NCBI GenBank assembly: GCA_034509735.1
Contig: JACGWO010000007.1
Coordinates: 27,494,046 to 27,558,045, forward strand
DNA length: 64,000 bases
Origin: Sesamum alatum
Taxonomy: Eukaryota; Streptophyta; Magnoliopsida; Lamiales; Pedaliaceae
Direction: 5' to 3'
Below are positions 45,604-57,600 of the stretch, in pieces. Under the pieces are notes generated by a model. The model worked only from the letters and a program-made list of their open reading frames with translations, had not been told where the DNA came from and searched no databases. Positions within the stretch are counted from its first letter, which is position 1. Each line of letters begins with the position of its first letter. The position numbers and the translations under genes are program-made.

Positions 45604-46440
45604 TGATTTACCACGATTTTTAAATCGTTGTAATTTATAATATAGGAAAAAAAAATTAGTGCAATAATGAGATTTTTTCTATTAGATAGTAGATAATCCC
45701 TCTAAATAATTCTAAGTTATTTTTTTTGGGAATTTCATCGTTGAACTTTATTCTTTTTCTCTTTCGATGTACTAACAAAAGTCATTTTCTCAGTTTTAAT
45801 TAAATTTGTATAACCAGAAATCAAAGTAGATGCTACAACGGGAGTGTTTGCAAAAACTTATATTCTTAGAGAAAATGTTCATTAAAGAAAAAGCTTAAAT
45901 CATAGCAGAATAAAAACCAGAGAGTCTTTAGAAAAATTTGTAATCAAGAAGTAGATTAAAATGAAAGTAGGAGTGCCGGGGAAGAAAGTATTTGAAAAAT
46001 AGTTGATTAAAGAACGTTTTGTCCCTGTGTGTTAAAATAATACTATTATTGGTTAGCATTTACACTTACATATGCCAATATAAGCTTTTTTAATAAAATT
46101 ATTAATAAAATTATAGAATTTATTTTAATTAGTATATTTTATATTTAATTATTTATAAATAATTATTACTTATATTGTTAGAATATTAAATATTAATAAA
46201 AAATATTATTCAATTAAATAAAGTTCCAACTAACTAATTAATATGATTTTTCACTTTCTCCTTAAATTCATCTCGACAACTTAGTTCATATTTATTTGTA
46301 AATACAGGAACACTATCATATCATGTACAAAAAATTCAAATATATAAAATTATGAAATTTGAAAAACAAACCGAATATCAATCCCATATGTGCAAATTTG
46401 AGGAATAAACTAGAGAAGGGATCATTTGGATTAAATGTCA
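45604..46440. other. AT-rich DNA, right half of the unnamed repeat then nothing firm
   Basis: The repeat continues to about 45665. Beyond that no gene or nameable repeat is visible. Confidence 0.45.
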
Positions 46441-46442
46441 AG

Positions 46443-46560
46443 TAGGCAAAATTATATTGTTAGTCTTGTAACTTTAGGTTAATATAACTTTTAGTCCTAT
46501 AATTTTTTTAGTTACACATTTCGTTTTTTTTTTTTTTTTTTTTTTCGAATTTAATCCTAC
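46443..46560. mobile_element. Solo arm of the 42613-type foldback element
   Basis: 'ggcaaaattatattgttagtc' followed by 'cttgtaacttt' and 'ttttagtcctataattt' matches one arm only. A T run of about 22 (46524-46545) ends it. Confidence 0.55.
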
Positions 46561-47150
46561 AGAAAAAGACGAGGGAAAGTAAATGTGAGGTCTGCCGACA
46601 GGCCCCATTGAGAAAACAATCAAAAGAAAACAATTATTTATATAGGATGGGCCCAAATTTCACCTCCATTAACAGAGAATTACGTGCTGCTAATCATAAT
46701 AAGGTGGACTGTTAAGCACAGGTTTCTCATGTTATCAGCCTTATTAATTAATAAATATATATATTTATCAAACACTGCGATGATGTTTCGCTTTCTCTCA
46801 CCCAATTGATACCTAACTTTTAACGCAAACGACGACAACATGAACAGTTTAGAAAGCTTCAACATCGCTCTCACCTAATTAAAGGGAACTATAGAATGTA
46901 GATGTCTTTTTTACTAACAGCAGAAACAAAGTCATATGTTCCCTGTATATATCCATTATGAAAAGAAAAAAAAAAATGTTCCCTATGTTATAGATGAGTA
47001 TGACTTGAGAATTTAAGGTAAATTAATACTATCAATATTGATAGTCCATATATAAATTTGATCATGATTAATTAATATCTGTTATGGTATTAGTTTTGAC
47101 AAATGATGGAGGAAAACATCAGGCCCATTTATATTATTATTAATAAAAAA
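46561..47150. other. AT-rich DNA, nothing recognised
   Basis: No supported gene. Confidence 0.5.
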
Positions 47151-47464
47151 AATTATACGTTTATCGTCGAAACAGTACACATTATAAAAATGTGATCGAT
47201 CGCGAGCTGGTTGATAATTTTTTTTTATTAACGCGTCGCTGATTGGGGTAGCGACGCATTTTTTTATTTGTTTTTTTTAAAATTTAATTTTAGTGTATTA
47301 TCGTTAATTTATATTTTATTTTACTAATTAAATCTTATTTTATTATTTCAAGCTAATTATAATTAATTTATTAAAATACTATAATGTAATTATAATTTTA
47401 AAATTCTTTTGCAAAAACTAATAAGTTTGAAAATTTACATAAAAACAATATAATTACAAAATTT

Positions 47465-48710
47465 AATAATGTCCCCCTGTCCCACAATTACGTCTTCGAC
47501 GTTGTCGCGTAGGTCGTTGTATTTTTGGACTTGCTGGTTCATTTTGTTCTTGCTCATCATAATCGGCATGAATTTGGAAGCGACTTGATGATGCTGTAGA
47601 GCTCGACTCTATTGGATCACGATATGCACTCCATGATGGAAATTAGATAGGTGAAATATTATGTACTGGTGCATATGTTTGATTGATGTCAAGACCAAGG
47701 TCAAGTTCAATATTTGTGTAATGACCTTCTGTATGTACTGGCATGTACGGAGTCGATTGAAACCAATCATCTTGTTGAGGCGGTTCAAGCACGTAGCAGT
47801 CTTTAGTAAAAAATTGAGATGTATGCACAGTAGATGGCCCAGCTATGTCAACCTCTAGTGTATCTCTTTCTACTGTATGAGTTGATCTCCTGGACTTCGC
47901 GTTTGTGGGATGTGGACAAAAAATCATCTTGTGGCAATGGATTTTGAGGGGTCATATCTTGTCCCACTCGTTGATTTGTTGCAATTTGAACAATATTTCG
48001 ATAAATGTCCAAATGCGCCGTCATTGTTTAACGATATGCCTCTAGTTGATCGGGTGTAGTTTCACAATTTATTCAAAGCGTTTCCATCTGGTCAAGCTAA
48101 AGCGAACCGAATATATTATAAATGTGTAATTTTAAAACGTGTGGAAAGCAAAAAATATGATTAGAAAGAAGTATGTTTATGAGATAACGTACCACCATTT
48201 GCCACGATATTGCATGTCCAGGTTGGTACCCGCTTCCAACATGCATTTGAGCATATGACGATATGAAACGACGTGTAATGTCATCATACCACTCCTCATA
48301 TCCATCTTCTACAGTTATTTCATTAGATATGGGGGCCGAAGCACAATGGTCTCATTTCGTCTCTGCCATCGAACGATATATTCGACATGTCGCTGATACC
48401 AATCTGTTCCCACACATGATGAACGAGAGATACGATGTAGTTCCATGTTGCGGTCATTTTGCACTTCTGGAATATTTTGCCTCATTCTGAATTGGCGAAG
48501 AACTCATTCGGGATGAACAAGAGATACGATGTAGTTCCATGTTGCGGTCATTTTGCACTTCTGGAATATTTTGCCTCATTCTGAATTGGCGAAGAACTCA
48601 TTCGGGATGGTGCATCTCTACAACTGCATAGAAGATCAGAGGACATGATGATATCCATAATTGTGGGTTGCATTCTTGTGGCAACTCTCCAATGCACTTC
48701 AGAAATGGAA
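47465..48710 (-). pseudogene. MAIN-like plant mobile domain (PMD) pseudogene
   Basis: Minus strand: PLIFYAVVEMHHPE and RQNIPEVQNDRNMELHRI (48690-48420), then VEYIVRWQRR near 48370, EWYDDITRRFISSYAQMHVG (48290-48220) and a tail with RRSTHTVERDTLEVDIAGPS, DDWFQSTPYMPVHTEGH and a basic end (to about 47465). This is the C-terminal part of the aminotransferase-like/plant mobile domain found in MAIN/MAIL and 'phosphatase 7 long form-like' proteins, often carried by MULEs. A stop and frameshifts, a 94-bp duplication and loss of the N-terminal part make it a pseudogene. Host MAIN proteins act in nuclear gene silencing; the role of the transposon copies is unknown. Confidence 0.72.
48418..48605. repeat. 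94-bp tandem duplication
   Basis: 48418-48511 is repeated directly at 48512-48605 with one difference seen near the start (gatgaacgagag against gatgaacaagag). It lies inside the PMD pseudogene and shifts its frame, since 94 is not a multiple of three. The near identity points to a recent event. Confidence 0.9.
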
Positions 48711-48799
48711 CAATGGAACAATGGAACAATTGTTGATGAGCACAATTTATTCCAGTGCTCAACTGGTGCGTATGTGATCAAATATATATTTTGGGTTGT

Positions 48800-49660
48800 C
48801 AAACCATGCATCGAAGGGTTTCAATTGAAGGGTCTTTACTGGAGAGCTGGCTCAAAATATTAAATAGAAAATTTAATCACACCATGGATGAGATTAAGAG
48901 TATAAAACTAGAAGCACACCACTGGCTGGACCAAATTGATAAGGAAAAGTGGACAGCTTCTCATGACGGTGGATGGTGATGCGGTATTCTGACCACCAAA
49001 ATGTCAGAATGCACCAATGGGGTTTTAAAGGAGCGCCGCCTTCCTGTGACTACAATTGTGGAAATGACTTTTAACCGTTCAGTCCATTATTTTCGTGAGA
49101 GGATGGCGAAGAGTACTACAATGATAAACAACAATCAATCGCGGACGGACTATGCATATAAATTGTTCCAACGGTGGTCCGCTAGATCTGTCGAGCATAT
49201 GGTCATGACATTCGATCAAATTGAACAGACTGCCTCTGTGATTACAAGACACTATTGTGAGTAGGGGTGTAACACTCACGTTATAAAAATTATAACGCAG
49301 GAGTGTTCATGTGGTAAATGGAATCAATTTGGAGTTCCATGCTCTCATGCTCAAAAGGTGTGCACTGCATATAGGCTTAACGTTGCATCTATGGTTAAGC
49401 AATATTATGCTTTAATACCTTACCGAATGACATATTCTAATTCTTTCCAACCGATAATGACGGAAGACTATTGGGATAGTCCCAATTTTCAATTGGTCCA
49501 CGACGATACTTTTCGTACATCAACTCGTCCGGGTCGACGCTAAAGTACTCGAATACCTAATGAAATGGATTGGGCACAAGCTCGTGCAAGGCAACAAATT
49601 CGTAGTCAATCACACCAAAACCAAGGTCCTTCGAGCCAAAGTAGGGTAAAAAGGTAAGGT
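48800..49660 (+). pseudogene. MULE (MuDR-type) transposase remnant with SWIM zinc finger
   Basis: Plus strand: VKPCIEGFQ (the start of the DDE region in MULE transposases) is joined at once to LKGLYWRAGSKY. Then follow HHWLDQIDKEKWTASHDGG, MSECTNGVLKERRLPVTTIV, EMTFNRSVHYFRERMAKS, and a SWIM finger ECSCGKWNQFGVPCSHAQKV with Cys-x-Cys...Cys-x-His (about 49302-49361). A VKQYYALIP...F.PIMTEDYW tail and a basic end follow. The catalytic core between KPCIEGF and LYWRAG is missing, and several stops are present, so it cannot transpose. Confidence 0.85.
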
Positions 49661-49980
49661 CGTAGACGGCAAAATAATGTACCAAATACTTTAATACACA
49701 TTTTTTTGTAATTTTTTAGTGTATTATTTCTAATTCTAAATTTTTATAATTATATTTTTTTAAATTATCATAAAGTAAATTATTTTTATTTTTTATTTAA
49801 ATTATAGAATAATTTTTATAAATTATTATAATTACGAGTAAAAAATAAAAATAAAAATAAAGGGGTCGCCACCCCAGGCAGCAACCTGTTAATAAAAAAA
49901 ATTATTAACCGGTTGCGAGTTGGGCTCGCGACAGGTCACATTTTTGTAATGTGTACCGCTTTGATGGTACACGTGTAATT

Positions 49981-50729
49981 ATTATTTTTTAATTAATAAT
50001 AATATAAATAGGCCAAACACCAACTTAAAAAAGGAGAGGTCATCATTCTCGAAAAGAAAATGTAGTGAAGAACAAAAATAGTCAAAAGAGAAAGAAAAGA
50101 TTGACATTCCCGAAAAAAGGAAGATGATGAGAAACAATCAAAGAAAAATTAAAAGGTTGACTTTTCAAATTGATGTGGATGTAGCGAATTACTGAAATAG
50201 GATTGGCCAAATAATCGTAACTATGGAATAGGGGTAGGTAAGGGATAAAGTAGTATTTTACTCTTACCTACCTTTATTAGCATAATATTGCTTTAGTATA
50301 AATACCACATTCATCATTGAGAAGAAGAGGGGAGAGAAAAGAAAAGAAAAAGATGCTTGTATTATATTCAAGTACAATTATGCTAAATTGCACACGTGAC
50401 TAATAAAAATTTAGCCGATCTCATTTTTGTATCATTAGCAAATTATTTAGCAAGAGTCAAGACTGAAATATTTGCAATGGCTCTTAATTATGATTAATGT
50501 TTTGCCATTGTTTGTTGAGACAATGGCTAACGGCCATTTCATAGTTGTGGCTGAACATTTTTTTTCTTTGTACACGAAAGCCGCATGTGTCTAGGTGCGG
50601 AGTTCGGCATAAACTCCTACCAATGCATTAATCATCTCTAGAAAATAAATTACATGCTCAAGGAAGTATTGAACAACTCATAATCCATTATCTAAAACGG
50701 AAGCTAGGAATAACTCTTATTTCCTGTGT
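49981..50729. other. AT-rich DNA, nothing firm
   Basis: A/G-rich low-complexity stretches (about 50040-50160, 50320-50352) and a 'gtaggtaaggga...cttacctacc' inverted motif near 50233-50272. 'tataaatacc' at about 50297 might be a promoter of another decayed LTR, but I cannot define it. Confidence 0.4.
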
Positions 50730-50888
50730 CCTTATTGAAGAGCTTCGGTCTGTGTCCCTACTGACGGGCTCTGGCCAGTGATCCTCCTAATAGGCTCCGA
50801 TCTGCCCCTTTGTTGACGAACTCTAGTCTATTATTCTTCTAACAGGTGCTGACCTATGACCCTGCTAAAGGGCTACATTTTGTGATTA
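50730..50888. repeat. ~27-bp degenerate tandem repeat, six units
   Basis: Units of 26-27 bp of the form 'tccctactgacgggctctgg' plus about seven more bases. Six can be laid out, diverging from each other, and the last runs into the LTR start at 50883. Confidence 0.7.
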
Positions 50889-52101
50889 GGGAAAATTATA
50901 CGATATATTCTTGTGTTTATATCCCTATTTTCTCTCTCGATATGATGCTTGTTCTTGGATATATTTGTGACATTTAGGAGCTTTCGTGGAATAAAAGGCG
51001 AATTCAAACAAAGAGCTCAAACATAAAGGAAAGAGTCAAAATTCTGTAGAACCGAGCACAAGTTAGCCTGTGACCCACAGGCTATCAGAGATTCAATTTC
51101 AGAAACGCAAATCACACAACCCACGGGTTATTTGACATTCGTTAGGCGGAATTCACAGACGCGCTGACATGTAAACCTAAAATTCTGATTTTAGGTCATT
51201 TAAAAATAGATTTTATTTCCTTTGTAATCTAGCATAGAGTTTTGGTAAGAATAGGATTAGGAAAGGAGAAGAGTTTTATGGTAGGTAGAATCCTACTCCT
51301 TTCCTACCTCAAATAGGACTCATTATATAAAGAAGGGATGAGAAGAAAGGGAATCGATTTTTCAGCAGTTTTTCTCAATCTTTCTCTTTAGTTTTAATTA
51401 GAATTAGGATGAACTAATCTCTTTTTGTGCTAAGGCTTATGGAAAGCCTAATTGATACGATGTGTTAAATATTTTTCGGATTAATCTAGTTGTTATTTTT
51501 GCATGTCAATGAATTATTGTGTTTGTTTCTATTATTTGAGAGCTTAATCATCTCTTAGATTTTCTGAATTATGTTGATCAACTGAGAGAGAATTTAGCAT
51601 AGTGGATAGTGTAATTCATGGTGTGGGTTGAATGATGTGTAGACATACACAGGCATGATCTATCTGATTCCATAAGTTTTTCATGAATCTTAATGCATTA
51701 TTGTCACGAGTTTTGGAGAGGAGAGATCCCCCAATTCCTTGATAGTAATAGGTTCGGTATAGCTCGAGAGAGTATATCGAATTAAATTAGGAAATACCTC
51801 AGTGTGCGAAAATACTTACCTGTTTGATTGATCCGTTAATATTGAATGCGTTGTATTGATTAGGTGGACCTATAGCCATAGCACTTTTTCCTAAATCTGC
51901 GTTTTTCCTCTGACGTAATTGCTTACTATAGTTGACTTTATTGTTTTTTAGTAGTTCCATCAATCATCTAAACTTTCGATTGTCCAAATAATTAGATGTT
52001 AGTCATAGTTGTGGTAATTGCTTCATTAAATCCTCGTGGGTTCGATATCTTTTATACTACTTGATAGCTACTGCACTTGCTAGTACATATTTTTGCAATC
52101 A
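50883..52101 (+). mobile_element. LTR 1 of an Athila-like Ty3/gypsy element
   Basis: Starts TGATTAGGGAAAATTATACG and ends TTTTTGCAATCA (TG...CA), 1219 bp. It is followed after six bases by a tRNA-Asp-type primer-binding site. TATATAA at 51324-51330 is the likely promoter. A hairpin AGCCTGTG-acc-CACAGGCT lies at 51065-51083. The second copy at 60165-61344 is similar throughout but lacks about 40 bases near its 3' end. Confidence 0.85.
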
Positions 52102-52107
52102 AGTTTT

Positions 52108-52125
52108 TGGCGCCGTTGCATGGGA
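52108..52125 (+). promoter_or_regulatory. Primer-binding site (tRNA-Asp type), copy 1
   Basis: TGGCGCCGTTGCATGGGA matches 16 of 18 bases of TGGCGCCGTTGCCGGGGA, the complement of the 3' end of plant tRNA-Asp, the usual primer of Athila-group elements. Confidence 0.85.
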
Positions 52126-52241
52126 TTTAATTTGAAATAATATCATAACTCGCTAATTTTAATTAATTTGAATTTTTCTTTGATTTATTTTTATTTTTCT
52201 ATTTTTACCTCACTTCTCCTATTTCTTTGGTTTCGAGTTTG

Positions 52242-53574
52242 ATGACACGAAGTAGTGGTGGGGAGTTAGCACAGTTCGATCCAGAAATTGAGAGAACTTT
52301 CACCAATAGATGAACACCAACGAGAGAGGCGAAAGCGATGGAAATTCCGACACGAAAGATCAACTTGCTTTTATAAAACCGATCATGGAGAATGCAAGAG
52401 TCATAGAGAGGTCGATGATGGAATACTCTTTCCCAACAGCTGATGGGGTGATATCCAGCATTGCCAAGCCCACAGTCCAGGCCAACAACTTTGAGATCAA
52501 GCCAGCCATTATCCAGATAATCCAAGCGCGCGTACAGTTTTTCGGTTTGCTTGACGAGAATCCTAACAAACATCTCTCTAACTTTCTCGAAATTTGTGAT
52601 TCTTTCAAGTTTAATGGTGTTAGTGATGATGTTGTTAGACTGTTTCCGTTTTCATTGTGTGATAAGGCCAAAGATTGGCTGCAGTCACTGCCTGCCGGTA
52701 ATATTATGACTTGGGCGAAATTGACACAAAAATTCCTTGCTAAATACTTTCCCCCGTCTAAAACTGCTAAGTTGTTCAATGATATTACTTCTTTTGTGCA
52801 GTCAGATAGGAAATCATTGTATGATGCATTGGAGCATTTTAGGGACATGCTTAAAAAGTGTCCTCATCATGAGTTACCTGTATGGAGACAGGTACAAACA
52901 TTCTACAACGGTGTGACTTTGGCTAACCGAGCTACTATTAATGCTGTTGCAGGTGGCACATCATGAGGAAACTACCATCGGAGGTATTTACCCTCATTGA
53001 CGAGATAACATCTAGTTTGTATCTGTATGGTCAAGACCGACGAGTAGGTGGAGTTCACCAGGACGACGCCACAACGGCTCTATCCGCACAGATGGCTGCA
53101 CTAGCGCAACAAATGAATAACTTTAGAGCCACAATGTGGAATGCTCCACTCTTGGGACCTTGCGGCGCATGTGGTCAGATGGGCCATTCGAGTCAGGACT
53201 GCAAGGTAGGAAACACAAATGTTGTTTTTGAAGATGCTAATTTTGTCTCTCATGGTGGCAGGTCCAACTTTAATCCATACTCCAACACCTACAATCCGGG
53301 ATGGCAGAGCCAGTCCAATTTTTCGTGGAGTAACAATCTGCAACAAGGACCACCGGGATACCAACAACCACAACAGCCACCACCGCAAGTGGAGAAGAGC
53401 AACCTTGAAGACATGATCTCCAGTTTCATCATCATCGCCAACACCCATTTTTCAGAACCAAGATGCATCGATCCGAAATCTCGAGGTCCAAGTAGGCAAA
53501 TCGTGAGCATGTTATCCAGCATAAAAGAGGGGCAATTTTCTAGTGACACCGAGAAAAATCTTAAGGCAAGTTAA
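52242..53574 (+). pseudogene. Athila-like gag, copy 1
   Basis: The likely start is the ATG at 52242 (MTRSSGGELAQFDPEIERTF). A frameshift follows near 52309, an open stretch at 52310-52966 and a second frame change near 52960. The capsid region reads FEIKPAIIQIIQARVQFFGL, DENPNKHLSNFLEICDSFKF, DKAKDWLQSLPAG, TQKFLAKYFPPSKTAKLFND and QTFYNGVTLANRATINA. A zinc knuckle CGACGQMGHSSQDC (C-x2-C-x4-H-x4-C, about 53161-53202) follows, then a Gln/Pro-rich part. It would package the element RNA. It is close to intact but broken by the two shifts. Confidence 0.88.
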
Positions 53575-53614
53575 CGAAATCACACTCAAGAGTTATTTCC
53601 ATTCACAAAGCATT

Positions 53615-53870
53615 CACAAAGCAAAACCACCAGATGCAGCATCACCCAATCGGACAAACGCAAACAAGAAAAAGTGGATGAAGAAGGCCAACGAGAATGC
53701 TCGAATGTACAAGGAACGCACCAAGACACAACATGAATCTCATATAGGAAAGAAAAAATTCAAGGAGCGTGCAGAGTGGTATCACAAAGACAAGGCCCGT
53801 TTCAAAGTGGATTGGCAAAGGCTATGTCGAAGAGGTGCAAACGATTCATTTCGGGCAACCTCTTAGATTT
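53615..53870 (+). pseudogene. Integrase C-terminal remnant joined to gag, copy 1
   Basis: NRTNANKKKWMKKANENARM, then YKERTKTQHESHIGKKKFKE and FKVDWQRLCR resemble the end of gypsy integrase (the 'ENARIYKERTKxxHD' block and beyond). Protease, reverse transcriptase, RNase H and the integrase core are all missing. The same join is seen at 63841 in the second copy. Confidence 0.65.
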
Positions 53871-53922
53871 GCAGGGCGTGAGAAGTATCCTAACGTCAAG
53901 CTAGTGACGTTAACGAGTGCTA

Positions 53923-53940
53923 CATGGGAGGCAACCCATG
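53923..53940 (+). other. Conserved CATGGGAGGCAACCCATG hairpin
   Basis: Perfect 6-bp stem (CATGGG/CCCATG) with loop AGGCAA directly after the pol remnant. A 'TGGGAGGCAACCCA' motif at this place is common in Athila-group elements. Its role is not established here. Confidence 0.7.
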
Positions 53941-54002
53941 CATATTTATGTTCACCTTTCATTATTTTATTCTCTTTTTCAGTGCAGAAAATGGATTTTT
54001 GG

Positions 54003-54613
54003 TAGTCCGTGACCCACGGGCTATTTGGAATGCATTTCTATCTGATGATACTCTATTTTTCATTTTTTTTTCTTTCTTTTCACTTTTCTTATTATTAAGA
54101 AAAACAAAACAAAAAAAAAAAAAAAAATCTGCCAAAAATAGGAAAATCCCAATTTGGGAATTAGGGCATCATATCTAGGGCACCATATCTACCATATCTA
54201 ATTGTACCTTCAAAATCAAAGGGTAGTCCTCCCTTCACTTCGCAACCGCGCCGCCACCGTCACCAGCATTTCCGTCCGCCGCTGTCACACTCCTGCCGCC
54301 AGCTTTCGTCAACTGCCACTGTAGACCGCTCGTTGCTTGTTCACTGCCGGGGTCCTCCAACCAGACGCGCCACTACGTCGCCGCACCGCTGCGACCCAGC
54401 GGATCCCGCTTCCTTTGCCGCCATCGCTAATCCTCCACAGGTTGCGCCATCACGCCACTGCCACAGACCTTCCGACCGCTAGCTTATCTCGAAGTCCGCC
54501 GCCGTCAAATCTTCGTCACCACCGCCTGCAACCTCTACCAGCCTCTGTATGACGCTGTCGCCTCTCGTCCATGCCACTGCCGTGTTGACGCTATTTTCTT
54601 CTTCATCTCATAG
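54003..54613 (+). other. Gypsy internal non-coding region, left of the hAT
   Basis: Contains AGTCCGTGACCCACGGGCT (54006-54024), a relative of the LTR hairpin, an A-run near 54107-54126 and a C-rich Ser/Pro-type stretch (54235-54600). No pol coding sequence. Confidence 0.55.
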
Positions 54614-57600
54614 TAGTCAGTGGCGCACGACGCACAATGGCGCCAAGGGCTCCTGGAGCCATGGCGCATGGCGCGGCGTGCGCCTTTTTAAAGTGTGGTG
54701 CACGTATACATTCATCTAATTTATATATTTATATAAAGATTAAATAACGTATTCAACTAAAACAAACTTCATATAATTTAAAAACAACGAATGTTAAGTC
54801 TTGACGAGAAAAATGTCCAAAATCTCAAATAAACCTAAAATCTAATCATCTAATTATGCTAGATCATCTTCACTTCCCTCTCCATCATCTCCATCGTCAT
54901 CAAATATATAATCAGCCTCCTCTTCATCAATATCATCAAAGTGTTCTTCTTCATTCTCCTCTTCTGCTTCTTCATCAATAAGATGACGGTGTCCAGTAGA
55001 TCTAGATGATGTAGTTACTTTTTTTGTTGCTTTTGAAGAAGATGCCTTTGATTTGCCCTTTGACTCTTGTAAAGGTCGAGATTGAAAATCATAAGCATCT
55101 TCATCAGCCCCGGCAGCTTGTGCAACATCACCCCATGTTAAATCATCATCCTCAAATACATTCACATTCTCTTCATCACTATCATCAAGAGTCAATCTCC
55201 CTAACAACCACTCATTACTCTCATCTATTTCATCCAAGAGAATGGAGTCTATTGTATCACGTGCATCATATCACTGTCTCAACGCTCTATTATACTTGAT
55301 AAAAACCAAATCATTCAAACGTTGTTGCTCCAATCTATTTCTTTTCTTAGAATGAAGCTGCATAAATTTAAATTAGTAATTAGAAAAATTAATAAAAAAT
55401 TGTATCTATCAATATAGTAATATACAAAATATAGTGTATTACATGTTAAAAAATACTCCAATTTCTCTCACAACCAGATGAACTACATGTAAGGCTTAGA
55501 ACTTTGATTGCAAAAGTTTGCAAGTTTGGAGGATCCAAAGGAAGCCCACCATTCAGCTAGTAATTCAAAAAATTGAAAAACTTAAACTCCAAATATTAAG
55601 AAAAAGTAAGTATAGTTAAAAGAATTAACATATTTGTTTTGAAAAATAATTTTCATTATCTGGTGCTTTTTGTAGCCTATGTCTTATTGCAAAAGGAGTC
55701 CCAAAAAGTCCTTCAGTTTTCTTGTACTTTGGAAACTCATCAATAATCTTATCATGTAATTCAACACTTGGAACCAACTTCCCTATGCAACCATATAAAC
55801 CCTGTATAACCTCCTCATCCTTTTCTACATTAGAATTTGTATAGAAGAACTCTGGGTTCAAGAAATAACCAGCTGCATGTAATGGCCTATGAAGTTGGAT
55901 ATCCCTCTCTTGTCAATCATCTCAAATATCTCTTTGTACTTCTCTTCGTTGTTGGAAAATGAGGCAGCAATAGCTTCTTTGGCTCTATCCATAACTTCAT
56001 AAATATAACCCATCGGTGGTTTTTTCTCACCATCTACTAATTGAAGCACTTTAACGAGTGGACCAGCAACTTTAACAATGAAAAGAACATAATTCCAAAA
56101 AGAAGGCATTAACATAATACTTGCTACTAGTTTGCCTTGCGCTTCTTTTGCATAACTACTCGTCCACTTTTCAGATGTAAACATCTTCTTCAAGTTCCCC
56201 TTTTGAACATGGAATCGCTTCAAAGTCAGAAATGCAGTTGCAAAGCGAGTTTTTGTTGGTCTCACCATCTCTCTATGCTTAGTAAAATCTCTCATGATGT
56301 CTAAGAGAAGGGGTCTATTATATATGTACGCATTAATCATCACACTCCGCTCATATGTCTTCTTCAGATTAGGAAGTTTGAAGATGTCATGAAACATTAG
56401 ATCTATACAATGAGCTGCACAAGGTGACCAGTATAGATGTGGGTATTTTGACTCCAAGAATGATCCTAGTCATGATTAACAAATAAAGAATTAAAAATAG
56501 TAAAATAATATGTAAAGATACTAATACTATGACAATAAATTAATTTAAAAGAAATTCTCACCAGCTAAAACTTTTGCACTTGCACTATCTGTGACTACTT
56601 GGATCACATCTTTATCTCCAACAAGCTGCACATACTTATCCAACAAGTCAAACATTTTGGCACCCGTGTGAACATATGATGATCCATCCACATATTCTAT
56701 GAATTTGGTTCCTTTTAGGCCATTCACCACAAAATTGATGAGCCTTCTTTGCTTTCTATCAGACCAACCATCTACCATCAACGAGCAACCATATTTAGCC
56801 CTGGTTTCATCATGCTCTCTCAAAATTGTACGAGTGTGTTCCAGTTTCTTCTTCAAATATGTGACCCTAACCTCATCATAACTAGGGGGTTTCATGCCAG
56901 GGTTGTACTAGCCAAAGGCTTCAACTGCTGGTCCAAAACTATTAGCTCGTACAGTATTGAATGGGATGCCCGTATCATACATCCATCGAGCAAACTTTTG
57001 TACTACGTACTCTCTCATTTTTTTTTTTTATTCTCATCAAATAACTTCCCACCATCTTTATTTTTCCTCTGCTTCACTACCTCATCAGCATCTTGCATGA
57101 AGAATAAATCAATAGGACCTATTTGTTTTGGCTTTTTTTATGGCATTCTCTGTGCAACAGATTGATATGAGCCTCCTCCAACAGAGAAACTAGATGGACG
57201 CTTGCCATAACTGATATTTTGTTGTTGAGCTTCCCACTGCTCTTGTTCCTCGGCAATATCATCAAAATGAGGAATTGCATCCATCTGGTCCTTCAAATCT
57301 TTCTTTTTTGCCATATAGTTTCTAATCTCTTCACGTACATGCTCCGAACATTTTGGACACGGTTTGGAATTACGAAAACCACCAGTAAGGTGTTGTTTTT
57401 GTCTCGTAATCCCTCCGTTGTTACCCTTCCCACAAAAATTACATTTGGTCTTATTTTTGTGTTGTTAGGGTCATACAAGGATGTATAATTTCATGCCGGA
57501 TCCTTTCGACTTGAAGCTGAACTTGACCATTTCAATTGTAAATATTAATCTGAAAAAAATAAAAAAATAAACAAAATTTAAATATATGATGAAAAATAAA

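Larger units (their letters stand above)
47151..49980. mobile_element. MULE with PMD and transposase remnants, 2.8 kb
   Basis: The ends are imperfect inverted repeats: the left starts at 47151 (AATTATACGTTTATCGTCG, then GTACACATTATAAAAATGTG) and the right ends at 49980 with the reverse complement of AATTACACGTGTACC...GTACACATTACAAAAATGTG. GC-rich subterminal parts contain 'cgcgagc'. No convincing 9-bp duplication is readable. Inside, a MAIN-like pseudogene (minus) and a transposase remnant (plus) diverge from about 48700. Confidence 0.75.

Noticed and set aside
47151..47160. 9-bp target duplication of the MULE
   Set aside because: The flanks are A/T runs (taataaaaaa and attatttttt) and no convincing direct repeat can be chosen.
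50290..50310. Independent promoter at 'tataaatacc'
   Set aside because: TATA-like strings are frequent in this AT-rich DNA and no gene follows.
52205..52848. Minus-strand ORFs of 122 and 162 codons opposite gag
   Set aside because: They are complements of the gag reading frame; gag has clear family motifs and these have none.
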